From a virus: a stretch of 36,548 bases of DNA. Below the pieces are notes generated by a model. The model searched no databases. It was not told the origin of the DNA and was given only the letters and a program-made list of their open reading frames with translations. The stretch lies in IMG/VR virus record IMGVR_UViG_3300028025_005791, positions 1-36,548 of that record; one strand, 5' to 3'. Below, piece after piece: positions 29,484 through 36,548 of this stretch (its first letter is position 1; each line of letters starts with the position of its first letter). The position numbers were made by a program, and so were the translations under genes.

Positions 29484-29612
29484 GTGGTCAAGCTGATTAA
29501 GGACATAATTCCTATCGCCATGGCCCTAGCGTTTTTCCACTACTGCGTTCCGCCCGCCCGTGCGCGGATGGCCTTGGTCCCATCGTGCTGCTTTAAGAAT
29601 GTTTCTAATTAA
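29484..29612 (+). CDS. 42-residue small membrane/exported protein
   Basis: GTG 29484 with GGAG 7 bases upstream; stop TAA at 29610-29612. It opens VKLIKDIIPIAMALAFFHYC, a short hydrophobic helix, and ends with VPSCCFKNVSN. Below usual calling size and without homology that I can name, so it is tentative. It fills an otherwise empty 159-base gap and follows another exported protein. Confidence 0.35.
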   Translation: MVKLIKDIIPIAMALAFFHYCVPPARARMALVPSCCFKNVSN

Positions 29613-29626
29613 GAGGAGAGAGCTAT

Positions 29627-29941
29627 ATGAACTATCCAGTAAAGATCATCAAGGGCGAAGACAAGGTGCTTCTATTTTTGCACCAACTGTCGGACGGTCG
29701 TGCGCTTGACCTCACCGGAAAGACGGTCAACTTCAAACTCAAAATAAACTCAGTACTCACGACGATCGCGGCCACGGTGACTTCGGCCGCTGCGGGTGAG
29801 GCAACGTTGGCGCTGACAGATGCTCAAACACTACTGCTCGCAAGCGGGGTTTTGAATATCGACTCCTACGTGGCCGACGGTGCAGACCTGACCATCGTCC
29901 AGTTCTATAACCAGATCCAAGTGGCCGAGGCAATCGTATGA
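29627..29941 (+). CDS. BppU/Ig-like N-terminal fibre domain protein
   Basis: A 104-residue protein with AAGAGGAGAG upstream of ATG 29627. The pattern 'F-L-H-Q-L-S-D-G-R-A-L-D-L-T-G-K-T-V-N-F-K-L' followed by A-x-A-G-E-A-T-L-A-L-T and Y-N-Q-I-Q-V is that of the BppU-type beta-sandwich domain that joins receptor-binding proteins to the virion. It overlaps the collagen-like fibre gene (ATGA). The two may form one appendage. Confidence 0.65.
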   Translation: MNYPVKIIKGEDKVLLFLHQLSDGRALDLTGKTVNFKLKINSVLTTIAATVTSAAAGEATLALTDAQTLLLASGVLNIDSYVADGADLTIVQFYNQIQVAEAIV

Positions 29942-31860
29942 CGTGCGTACTCAAGGGCATTGTCAGGACTCTACAAGACGGCACCTTGCTAGATGGCCCA
30001 TTGACCGGAAAGGTCTTCGCCCCCTTGTCTTATGCTTCAATAGGGCCGCCGGGGGCAGATGGCGAGGACGGTGCTGACGGTGCAGATGGCGCTCCAGGAA
30101 GCCTTATCCTAACAGGATCGGGCGCTCCTTCTTCAGGCGCTGGCATCATCGGTGATCTCTATATTGACGTGGCCAGTTCCAATCAGAGCTACTACCGCAA
30201 AAACGGCGTATCCACTTGGCTTTTCATTGCGGATCTTAAGGGTCTGCAAGGGGTGCCAGGAAGCGACGGTGCGGATGGCCTAGATGGGATCGATGGCGCA
30301 GACGGTGCTCCCGGACTGGATGGAGATGACGGGGCCCCGGGCGCTACGTGGTTTCGCACGGCGGGAGTACCGAGCTCAGGCCTCGGCGCGAATAATGATT
30401 TTGCCATTGATACTGACTCCTCGCTCTTCAACGTCTACTTCAAAATGGGCGGTAGCTGGAATTTAATCGGTAACCTCAAGGAACTGACCGGCCCGGCCGG
30501 TGGAGAGTTGACGGGCACCTTCCCTAACCCCGCTCTTTCCACCGCCATCAAAACGTTTCTTCTTGCGCGCGCTAACCATACCGGCGTCCAACTTGCCAGT
30601 ACCATTTCGGACTTCACGACGGCCGCTCAGTCCGCCGCCGTCCAGAATGACTTGTCTAGTTCGGCCGTAAAGGCCCCGGCTGCGGATGCTGTGAATACCG
30701 CGCTGGCCGGCAAGATGACCGATCCTATGACTACCAACGGCGACTTGATCACACGGGCCGCAGGCGTTCCTGCAAGGCTCGGTATCGGAGCGCCCGATGC
30801 CATTCTTCGCGTGGTGGGCGGTGCCCCGGCATGGGAAGAAGAAAACCTCATGCAGGATATTGGGGACGGGTCGGATGGAAACCTAACTTTGTCCGGGGCG
30901 CTGACGGCACCGGACATTCTTTACTATGACACTCTAACCCTCAATTCCATCGCGGCACTCAATCCGGATGGCTACATCATTTACGCCAAGACCTTAGACC
31001 TTTCGAACGCTCCCGCCGGTGCTATTTCCAGGAATGGAAACAACGGCGCTCTAAGCAGTAGCAATAGCAGCGCAGCGGGAGGTGCGGCGTTCACGGCCAG
31101 GGTGCTCGCGACCAATGCGGCCGGCGGTGCAGGTGCGGCCGGTGTAACCAATAACGGTGTCCAAGGCGCAGCGGGCGGGGCCGTGACAATCGGAAACGGC
31201 GGAAACGGCGGGGCCAGTGGTGCATCGGGCGCAGGGGGATCAGGCCTTGCAGCGGCGGCAATTGCCGGTGGTGCGGTCGCGACGACAATTCACTTCGGGC
31301 GCTTTGAATATCAATTCCTACGTGGTGCTACTCAGGTGTCAGGCGGTGCAGGTGGCCGTGGCGGTAACTCAGGAGGTGGCGACGGTGCCAACTCTTCTCG
31401 AGGCGGAGGAGGCGGCGGCGCAGGTGGGGCCGTTCTCGTTCTTTACGTGGGCGAGATCATAACCTCTCCTTCGACTCCTGCGGGCGCGATCACTGCCATT
31501 GGCGGGATTGGTGGACGACAAAACAATCCACCGGCCGCTGGAAACGTGGGCGGCGCGGGCGGCGCGGGCGGCGGCGGTGGTGGATACATCTACATTGCGT
31601 ACGTTAAAAAGACGGGCCCAGTTATTGCTGACCTTATCGATGCATCCGGCGGAAACGGCGGCAACGGGTCGAACGGGCTTGGGACCGGGATTGGAGGCAA
31701 CGGCGGGGCAGGCGGAAACGGTGGAAGAATTCAACTCTTCAACGTGACCACCGGCCTGGGGACACTAACAGTTGGCGCGGCCGGATCTGCAGGCACGGTT
31801 GGCTCTGGAGTCACCGGCGGCGTCGGCGGCCAGGGCGGATCTTGCAAGGTTTCACTTTAG
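29938..31860 (+). CDS. Collagen-like and glycine-rich fibre/adhesin
   Basis: A 640-residue protein. Residues about 36-54 and 102-135 are uninterrupted G-x-y triplets (start GPPGADGEDGADGADGAPG), that is, collagen-like trimerising segments. Each is followed by a similar 40-residue unit (GAPSSGAGIIGDLYIDVASS versus GVPSSGLGANNDFAIDTDSS), an internal duplication. After a helical stretch (about 190-260) and a knob, residues about 370-640 are extremely glycine-rich (GGNGGASGASGAGG, GGRGGNSGGGDGANSSRGGG). These resemble polyglycine-II sandwich adhesins such as the S16 gp38 tip. Likely a trimeric receptor-binding fibre. It is unusual that the gene sits between portal and MuF genes rather than with the tail genes. 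Confidence 0.75.
   Translation: MTCVLKGIVRTLQDGTLLDGPLTGKVFAPLSYASIGPPGADGEDGADGADGAPGSLILTGSGAPSSGAGIIGDLYIDVASSNQSYYRKNGVSTWLFIADLKGLQGVPGSDGADGLDGIDGADGAPGLDGDDGAPGATWFRTAGVPSSGLGANNDFAIDTDSSLFNVYFKMGGSWNLIGNLKELTGPAGGELTGTFPNPALSTAIKTFLLARANHTGVQLASTISDFTTAAQSAAVQNDLSSSAVKAPAADAVNTALAGKMTDPMTTNGDLITRAAGVPARLGIGAPDAILRVVGGAPAWEEENLMQDIGDGSDGNLTLSGALTAPDILYYDTLTLNSIAALNPDGYIIYAKTLDLSNAPAGAISRNGNNGALSSSNSSAAGGAAFTARVLATNAAGGAGAAGVTNNGVQGAAGGAVTIGNGGNGGASGASGAGGSGLAAAAIAGGAVATTIHFGRFEYQFLRGATQVSGGAGGRGGNSGGGDGANSSRGGGGGGAGGAVLVLYVGEIITSPSTPAGAITAIGGIGGRQNNPPAAGNVGGAGGAGGGGGGYIYIAYVKKTGPVIADLIDASGGNGGNGSNGLGTGIGGNGGAGGNGGRIQLFNVTTGLGTLTVGAAGSAGTVGSGVTGGVGGQGGSCKVSL
30043..30342 (+). repeat. 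Two collagen-like G-x-y coding tracts with duplicated spacer
   Basis: Triplet-repeat coding DNA at about 30043-30099 and 30241-30342, built from GAYGG-type units (GATGGC, GACGGT, GCAGAT). Spacer units after each tract are related at protein level, which suggests duplication of a tract-plus-domain module. Confidence 0.6.
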
Positions 31861-31867
31861 GAGATTT

Positions 31868-32458
31868 ATGGAAACTCGAAATATTCTCAACTACCTTGGA
31901 GATGTCATTGGCTCTTTGACTCTCCCAGACTCTACCAGCGAAGAAGTGTGGGAAGAGAAGCTCTTAAAATATGCTTCCGCGCCTGCTGGTGACGAGTCTT
32001 TCTACCAACCATCTTTTGCGGTGGACAAGGATGGCGTTGATCAACTGATTGAAGACGAAGAGTGGGCGGTCATCTCTGGCCCAAATGTTCTTTGGGACAC
32101 GCAGTCTAATTACGATATCTCCAACGATGACTTTATTGTCGGGGTCCAAGGCATCTATCTATTCGACGGGCAGTTTAAAATTACCGACATGGAAAATGTG
32201 GCGACGATCGAAATCGCCATTTTTAAAAGAGAAGATCCTGAGGACGACTACTGGTTTATTCTCAATAAGCGAAACGTTGTGGCGAGCTCTGGAGAGACCC
32301 AGATGAGTGGCATGACCTCGCTGGATTTTAGAGCGAACGAGAAGTACACGGTCAAAATCAAGGTGACCAAGTCACATCCCATGCTTTCCATAAGTGCCAA
32401 AATATCTGGCAGCGACGACTACACGGCATGGGGTTACAACTTCATTCGGAAGCTGTAG
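31868..32458 (+). CDS. Fibre-associated protein with C1q-like C-terminal domain
   Basis: A 196-residue protein from ATG 31868 (AGGAG just upstream); frames that start earlier overlap the adhesin gene. The C-terminal half (about 85-196) has the C1q-like rhythm G-I-Y-L-F-D-G-Q-F-K-I-T-D, then I-F-K-R-E-D, and F-R-A-N-E-K-Y-T-V-K-I-K-V. The same fold type ends the large fibre-like gene at 5734. The N-terminal part is acidic and helical. Probably a component or cap of the fibre encoded upstream. Confidence 0.6.
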   Translation: METRNILNYLGDVIGSLTLPDSTSEEVWEEKLLKYASAPAGDESFYQPSFAVDKDGVDQLIEDEEWAVISGPNVLWDTQSNYDISNDDFIVGVQGIYLFDGQFKITDMENVATIEIAIFKREDPEDDYWFILNKRNVVASSGETQMSGMTSLDFRANEKYTVKIKVTKSHPMLSISAKISGSDDYTAWGYNFIRKL

Positions 32459-33328
32459 GTGAGTCAGTTCAACCAAAAACTATTCCGCAAGGGCCTCGCG
32501 CGCAAGCGCAAGGTCCCTCGCGCGGGAAGCGTTGGCGCATCCTTGGCAGCGCAGCGTGAGTACTTCAAGGACATTAAGAAGGTCATTGTGGGCCTCGCCG
32601 AGATCTACCGGACTCGCCTGCTCCAGGAGTTACCCGAACTGCAGACAAAGGTCGTCGAAGATCTTCCGCTGGTTAGAACTGACGCCGCCCATGACGACAC
32701 CTTCAAGATCCTTGACGGCATTCGGATCACGCTCTCTCAGCGGTATTCAAAGGAAGAGCTCAGGAAGATCATCGAGCGCAATGGCCGTAGCGCCGCCAAC
32801 TTCAACCGCAAGGCGACCGAGAAGCAATTCGAGCGCGTCGCAGGGGTGGACCTTTTCTTGGGAAACCAAGAACTGGGCGCGACCATGTCCCTCTTCACCG
32901 AAAACAATGTGGCCCTAATAAAGTCCCTTGTTGATGACTCTGTCAAAAAGGTCGAGGACGTGGTCTTCAATTCCTTCAGGACCGGTCGGCGATGGGAAGA
33001 GACGGTCAAAGAGATTGAGGACTACATCAATCCAGAGCGAGGAACGGTCCTTAGCCGGGCCAAGTTTATTGCTCGGGATCAGATGGCGAAACTCAATGGG
33101 CAGTTGACCGAGGCCCGACAAAGATCGCTAGGCATTAAGGGATACATCTGGAGAGGCACGCTTGACGGTCGCGAACGCGACTCTCATCGAGAGAAGGAAG
33201 GGAACTACTACGCCTGGAATGATCCCCCTGCAGATACTGGGCATCCAGGTGAGGACTATCAGTGTCGCTGCACGGCCGAGCCATACCTCGGCGACATCTT
33301 GCCAGGCATTCAGGATCAGGAAGAATAG
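32459..33328 (+). CDS. MuF-like minor head protein
   Basis: A 289-residue protein starting at GTG 32459 directly after the previous TAG. The C-terminal third has SRAKFIARDQMAKLNGQLTE, then YIWRGTLDGRERDSHREKEG, and finally GHPGEDYQCRC. This is the Mu gpF-type domain with its Cys/His ligands. MuF proteins associate with the portal inside the head and can be ejected with DNA. The N-terminal half is helical. Order portal - MuF - protease - capsid is standard. Confidence 0.85.
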   Translation: MSQFNQKLFRKGLARKRKVPRAGSVGASLAAQREYFKDIKKVIVGLAEIYRTRLLQELPELQTKVVEDLPLVRTDAAHDDTFKILDGIRITLSQRYSKEELRKIIERNGRSAANFNRKATEKQFERVAGVDLFLGNQELGATMSLFTENNVALIKSLVDDSVKKVEDVVFNSFRTGRRWEETVKEIEDYINPERGTVLSRAKFIARDQMAKLNGQLTEARQRSLGIKGYIWRGTLDGRERDSHREKEGNYYAWNDPPADTGHPGEDYQCRCTAEPYLGDILPGIQDQEE

Positions 33329-33361
33329 TGGTCTCTTGCAAAAAAAATAAATTCTGTGACC

Positions 33362-34546
33362 ATGGTTACTATGCGTAGAGTAAACAGATTTGACCAAGGC
33401 TCCATGGGGGAAGTCAGGATCACGCCGCAAGGCTTCCTGCTTGTGCCCGCTCGGATCACAAAGACCGGCGTCTTTAAGTACAAGCGCCCGGACGGGAAGA
33501 TCATGATCGAGCTCAGGCATCCCGAGGATGTCTTTGACAGTGCATCGATGGCGACCCTTCGAGGAGTCCCTACCACGCTCGAGCATCCCAAGGTTGATGG
33601 CGGACTATTGTCCCCCGAGACGGTTAAGGCCCACATGCGCGGCTACCTTTCGGGTGAGGTCATCCGGGATGGTGAATATCTGGCATCCGAGCTCCAGATC
33701 ATGGACGAAGAGGCCATTGCGGCGGCCAAGAATGGCAAGGCCGTGGAAGTCTCTTGCGGCTATAGCTGCGACCTAGAAGAGAGTGAAGGCGAGTACGAGG
33801 GGCAGAAGTACACGCACCGACAGCGCAACATTGTTTACAACCATGTTGCTCAAACCAGGGCCGGACGTCTTGGACCCGACGTTCGCATCCTGCGCACTGA
33901 TAGTGATGACGCGATCAACGTGACCGATAACCAACAAGGAGATCCAGAAATGAAAAAAATTATGATCGACGGCAAGGAGTTTGACTGCTCGCCCGAACTG
34001 GCCGCGGCCTACGAGGCACAACAAAGCAAGATGCAAGCTGACGCCAAGGTCGCCCTGGATGCCGCCGCTGAAAAGCAGAAGGCCGCCGAGGGAAAGGTAC
34101 TGGAGACCGAAAAAAAAATGGACAGCGTGACCGCCGAACTGGACGAGACCAAGGAGAAGTTGGCCGCCGAGAAAAAAGCACGTACCGACTCCCAAGATCT
34201 CGCCGTTTCCCAGGCCGCCGTTGATGAGCGCATTCGCGTTCTCTCCGTTGCCAAGCATGTGATCACCGACTCCAAGGAAGAGGATCTCAAGAAGAAGTCC
34301 AACGCCGAGTTGATCAAGGACGTTGTTAAAAAGCGTTCTTCCGTTGACGTCGAAGGCAAGTCTGAGCACTACCTGGCCGCTCGCTTTGACTCGATCTCTG
34401 AGACCATCGAAGAAGAGATCAAGGAGCAAGCAGAAGTGCGCAAGGCCTTTGGCAATCGCTTCGACTCTAAAGATGGCGTGAGTGACTCTAAAGAAGCATT
34501 CAAGCGTCAACAAGAGCGCACTAAAAATGGCGGAGCTAGCAAGTAA
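33362..34546 (+). CDS. DUF2213-type prohead protease fused to scaffold domain
   Basis: Start uncertain: GTG 33356, ATG 33362 and ATG 33371 are all in frame and none has a good RBS. The N-terminal part (about residues 1-190) has FDQGSMGEVRITPQGFLLVP, then G-V-P-T-T-L-E-H-P, and A-V-E-V-S-C-G-Y-S-C-D-L. These features are typical of DUF2213 capsid maturation proteases, in which the His, Ser and adjacent acidic residues are likely catalytic. From about residue 197 the protein turns into a charged coiled coil (KVLETEKKMDSVTAELDETK), a scaffold. The fusion allows self-release of scaffold. Upstream an A8 run (33340-33347) separates it from MuF. Confidence 0.8.
   Translation: MVTMRRVNRFDQGSMGEVRITPQGFLLVPARITKTGVFKYKRPDGKIMIELRHPEDVFDSASMATLRGVPTTLEHPKVDGGLLSPETVKAHMRGYLSGEVIRDGEYLASELQIMDEEAIAAAKNGKAVEVSCGYSCDLEESEGEYEGQKYTHRQRNIVYNHVAQTRAGRLGPDVRILRTDSDDAINVTDNQQGDPEMKKIMIDGKEFDCSPELAAAYEAQQSKMQADAKVALDAAAEKQKAAEGKVLETEKKMDSVTAELDETKEKLAAEKKARTDSQDLAVSQAAVDERIRVLSVAKHVITDSKEEDLKKKSNAELIKDVVKKRSSVDVEGKSEHYLAARFDSISETIEEEIKEQAEVRKAFGNRFDSKDGVSDSKEAFKRQQERTKNGGASK
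33950..34546 (+). CDS. Nested in-frame scaffold protein (internal start)
   Basis: An internal ATG at 33950 is preceded by AAGGAG 8 bases upstream and is in frame with the protease gene. It would give a 198-residue scaffold beginning MKKIMIDGKEFDCSPEL with long coiled coil and charged tail (SKEAFKRQQERTKNGGASK). The arrangement is that of lambda C/Nu3. The RBS is much better than that of the parent gene. Confidence 0.6.
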   Translation: MKKIMIDGKEFDCSPELAAAYEAQQSKMQADAKVALDAAAEKQKAAEGKVLETEKKMDSVTAELDETKEKLAAEKKARTDSQDLAVSQAAVDERIRVLSVAKHVITDSKEEDLKKKSNAELIKDVVKKRSSVDVEGKSEHYLAARFDSISETIEEEIKEQAEVRKAFGNRFDSKDGVSDSKEAFKRQQERTKNGGASK

Positions 34547-34586
34547 TTTAAACGTTGAATATAAACAGTCCCCAAGGAGGAACTAG

Positions 34587-35075
34587 ATGCAGACTTCATA
34601 CAGTGTTAAACAGGCCGCTTCTTTCGCTGGATTGATCGCGGACACCTATCAAGGCAAGGACATCGTAACTAAGGTTAATGAGGATGGCGTGATCTACATC
34701 GGCCGCCTTGTTTCCTTTGACGATGGTGACTTGACCGCCAAGCATCCCGCCGCCGCCGCTGACATCACCGGCAAGGCAATTGGCGTTGTTGCCCACTCGC
34801 ACAACAACCAATCTAAAAACGACGGCCTTGATCCTAACTATGAGATCAAGAAACCTTTCGACGTCATGAAGAAAGGCCGCATCTGGGTGAAGTCCGAAGA
34901 CGCAGTCACCGCCTACAATTCCACTGTTAACGTTCGCTACGTTGCAGGCTCGGGCGTGGTTGGCGGCTTCTTGGGCGCTGCTGTTTCTATGGAAACCGCT
35001 GTCCTCCCCAACGCACGTTGGATCACTTCTTGCGGCGCTGGAGAACTGGCCGTGTTGGAAGTCAACCTCGTCTAA
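34587..35075 (+). CDS. Capsid cement/decoration protein
   Basis: A 162-residue protein with AAGGAGG upstream of ATG 34587. It is beta-rich, with G-x-I-A-D-T-Y-Q-G-K-D-I at 14-25, G-R-L-V-S-F-D-D-G-D around 42-51, and the typical cement-protein stretch G-K-A-I-G-V-V-A-H-S. It lies between scaffold and major capsid, as expected of proteins that stabilise capsid three-fold positions. A weak TATAAA lies at 34560-34565 upstream of the RBS. Confidence 0.7.
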   Translation: MQTSYSVKQAASFAGLIADTYQGKDIVTKVNEDGVIYIGRLVSFDDGDLTAKHPAAAADITGKAIGVVAHSHNNQSKNDGLDPNYEIKKPFDVMKKGRIWVKSEDAVTAYNSTVNVRYVAGSGVVGGFLGAAVSMETAVLPNARWITSCGAGELAVLEVNLV

Positions 35076-35130
35076 GGTCGAGCAGGAAGCAACGGATCTT
35101 AAATAGTTTTTAAACAAAGGAATGATTGAA

Positions 35131-36057
35131 ATGACTAAGAAATACATCAACCTCGATAGCCAAGAGTCGATCTTCTTCGACCGCGAACTGGAAGCGACCA
35201 AGTCCGAAACATACGACATCGAATACCCCGAGCTCGAGGCCCGCAACATCCTCCCAGTGTCCATGGATGTTGATCCCGGTGCGGAATTCATTCGCTATGA
35301 GCAATACGACCAAGTCGGTATGGCCATCGTGATCTCTTCCTACAACACCGCCCTTCCCCGCGCGGACGTTAAAGGGAAAGAATTCATCTCCCCCATCCGC
35401 TCACTGGGCGCTTCCTACGGTTACAACATCCAAGAGATCCGAAACGCCAAGTATGCTGGCAAGCCTCTTGAGCGCAAGAAGGCCGACGCTGCCAAACGCG
35501 CTGTCCGCCAGAAGGAAAATGACGTCTTCTTGTTTGGTGACTCCGCTCACAAGCTGAACGGTTTCATTAACCATCCCAACATCTCTACCACCACCTTCCC
35601 CGCTGACGGCACCGGATCAAGCATCTTGTGGTCTACCAAGACCCCGTTGCTGATCTTGCGCGACCTCAATAAATTGGTGAACTACATCCCCGAGAACACC
35701 AAGAAGGTTGAGGCCGCTGACTCTTTGGTCATGCCATTGACCGCCTTCAACTTCCTGAAGGCAACTCCTATCGGCGACAACGCTGACAAGTCTATCTGGA
35801 CACGCTTCCAGCAAGACCATCCTGAGATCAAGAACGTGTACACCTTGACCGAATTGGAGACCGCAGGATCGGGCGGAACTCGCCGCATGCTGGCCTACAA
35901 GAAGGACAAGAAGAAGCTGACCGCCGAAGTGCCCCAAGACTTCGAGCAGCTTGATGTACAGCCCAAGGGTCTTGAGTTTGAAGTCCCTTGCCACGCCCGC
36001 AACGGCGGCGTGATCGTGTACTACCCTCTTTCCGTCGCTTATGCTGACGGCTTTTAA
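35131..36057 (+). CDS. Major capsid protein (DUF2184-type, HK97 fold)
   Basis: Start at ATG 35131 is preferred (AAAGGA 9 bases upstream); ATG 35122 is too close to that RBS. The product is 308 residues: N-terminus TKKYINLDSQESIFFDRELE, then RYEQYDQVGMAIVISSYNTA and RSLGASYGYNIQEIRNAKYA (the E-loop/spine region of DUF2184 capsids). C-terminal part VPCHARNGGVIVYYPLSVAYADG. The length and placement after scaffold and cement fit a major capsid protein. Codon choice is more uniform than in neighbouring genes, consistent with high expression. A strong terminator follows. Confidence 0.88.
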   Translation: MTKKYINLDSQESIFFDRELEATKSETYDIEYPELEARNILPVSMDVDPGAEFIRYEQYDQVGMAIVISSYNTALPRADVKGKEFISPIRSLGASYGYNIQEIRNAKYAGKPLERKKADAAKRAVRQKENDVFLFGDSAHKLNGFINHPNISTTTFPADGTGSSILWSTKTPLLILRDLNKLVNYIPENTKKVEAADSLVMPLTAFNFLKATPIGDNADKSIWTRFQQDHPEIKNVYTLTELETAGSGGTRRMLAYKKDKKKLTAEVPQDFEQLDVQPKGLEFEVPCHARNGGVIVYYPLSVAYADGF

Positions 36058-36071
36058 GGTCTAATTAGACC
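36058..36071. repeat. Perfect 14-bp palindrome GGTCTAATTAGACC
   Basis: Begins at the base after the capsid stop codon and precedes the terminator by 18 bases. The palindrome has no loop, so as RNA it is a weak hairpin. It could be a protein-binding site or a 3'-end stabiliser. Confidence 0.5.
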
Positions 36072-36089
36072 TAGGGTTATGCCCAGACT

Positions 36090-36123
36090 GGCCCCGGAAG
36101 CCTTGCGCCTCCGGGGCCTTTTT
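36090..36123 (+). terminator. Rho-independent terminator after the capsid gene
   Basis: 9-bp perfect stem GGCCCCGGA (36090-36098) with TCCGGGGCC (36110-36118), an 11-base loop and TTTTT (36119-36123). It probably attenuates transcription between capsid and downstream head genes. Confidence 0.92.
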
Positions 36124-36171
36124 GTTTCAATAGTGGCTAATCCTGTTTCACCTATTTAAGGAGCACTCACC

Positions 36172-36548
36172 GTGAGCAAGAACGACCAATCGAACGCTAC
36201 TGACAAAGCTATGCAGACCGCCCCCAAGGCCGAATGGGAGAAGGTAGACGCTTCCGTCATGACCCTGGTTAACTACGCCCGCCCTTCCACCATGGAGCAC
36301 GATGGCGTAAAGCTTATCCCCGGCCCCAACAAGGTCTCCCTTCGCTGGTGGGCCAAGGCCATCTCTACCCACAAGATCATCCAAACCCTCGTTGACGAAG
36401 GCACCTTGTCCGAGATCGAGACTGGCAGGGGTGACACTTCCGTGGCCTTGAAAGATCTTCCCCCGGCCGCCGCCAAGTCCATGATCCTTGAGACCACTAA
36501 CAAAGAACTGCTCGAGCAGTGGAAGGAGAGAACGCGAATGCGCTCATC
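36172..36548 (+). CDS. Head gene downstream of capsid, 3' truncated by window edge
   Basis: GTG 36172 with AAGGAG 8 bases upstream; the frame stays open to the end of the window (125 codons visible). Product begins SKNDQSNATDKAMQTAPKAE and contains KLIPGPNKVSLRWWAKAIST, then IQTLVDEGTLSEIE, near the visible end. It is placed where head-completion or connector genes lie in related phages; no family is recognised from this part. It is clearly a real gene by RBS and composition. Confidence 0.7.
   Translation, partial: MSKNDQSNATDKAMQTAPKAEWEKVDASVMTLVNYARPSTMEHDGVKLIPGPNKVSLRWWAKAISTHKIIQTLVDEGTLSEIETGRGDTSVALKDLPPAAAKSMILETTNKELLEQWKERTRMRS

Noticed and set aside
33329-33361. Programmed frameshift at the A8 run between MuF and protease genes
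   Set aside because: The run lies after the MuF stop codon and is followed by TAA in one frame. No arrangement of frames would fuse the two products.
33773-34513. Open frame of 246 codons on the minus strand
   Set aside because: It lies fully opposite the protease/scaffold gene, has no RBS, and its hydrophobic, Leu/Gly/Val-rich translation is the usual reverse image of a lysine/glutamate-rich coiled coil.
34537-34565. Promoter upstream of the cement gene (TATAAA)
   Set aside because: The -10 is acceptable, but the matching -35 (TAGCAA) is poor. It is mentioned with the gene only.
34596-35291. Open frame of 231 codons on the minus strand
   Set aside because: Antisense to the cement and capsid genes, spans their intergenic gap, and shows no domain or RBS.
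1-36548. tRNA genes
   Set aside because: I looked for T-arm (GGTTCGA-type) sequences followed by acceptor ends. The few TTCGA hits in 12.7-13.05 kb are not in cloverleaf context.
1-36548. CRISPR array or insertion sequence
   Set aside because: No regularly spaced direct repeats and no transposase motif or paired terminal inverted repeats were seen. The collagen-coding repeats are in-frame protein repeats.

Overview
The window is part of a double-stranded DNA bacteriophage (or prophage) genome with a contractile, myovirus-type tail. Evidence for this is a baseplate set (Dit-like protein, plug, hub, Gp138-like spike, gp25-like initiator, J-like wedge protein, DUF2612 protein) and a head/packaging set (small and large terminase, DUF1073-type portal, MuF-like protein, DUF2213-type protease with scaffold, cement protein, DUF2184-type capsid protein). 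Sec signal peptides and a lipobox lipoprotein point to a Gram-negative host, but the sequence does not name it. Both window ends cut genes: the Dit-like gene lacks its 5' end and the last head gene lacks its 3' end. Sheath, tube, tape-measure, DNA polymerase, integrase and repressor genes are not seen, so I cannot say whether the phage is temperate.

Layout. (1) 1-5.7 kb, plus strand: tightly packed baseplate genes and a short fibre gene. (2) 5.7-12.2 kb, plus strand: a large fibre-like protein with a Sec signal, an exported metallophosphoesterase-GH114 fusion, small membrane proteins, a lipoprotein and two unknown genes, ending at a strong bidirectional terminator. (3) 12.25-13.06 kb: about 800 bases without a convincing gene but dense in hairpins, with a pseudoknot-type pairing and a 16-position closing stem followed by T5. 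I read this as a candidate large structured non-coding RNA. (4) 13.05-20.8 kb, minus strand: an early-type operon of 18 mostly coupled genes with a recombination module (RecU-like resolvase, Rad50-like ATPase, candidate annealing protein, RecE-like exonuclease) and many small zinc-binding proteins. (5) 20.8-21.07 kb: divergent control region with two related dyads and a plus-strand terminator hairpin. (6) 21.07-36.5 kb, plus strand: small unknown genes, a Fis-type HTH regulator, packaging genes, a DNA methyltransferase interrupted by an HNH endonuclease gene, exported small proteins, fibre-like genes placed inside the head module, then head morphogenesis genes.

How it fits together. The minus-strand operon would supply recombination and takeover functions. 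The plus-strand block would then be switched on through the control region near 20.9 kb and the extended -10 promoter near 22.74 kb, giving packaging, head, tail and fibre proteins. Genes after the fibres encode exported or membrane proteins that probably act at the host envelope. No recognisable endolysin is present.

The two most notable items are the candidate large RNA at 12.25-13.06 kb and the methyltransferase gene at 27.4-29.25 kb. In the latter, a 552-base insertion keeps the methyltransferase frame open for 184 codons while encoding a complete HNH endonuclease in another frame.
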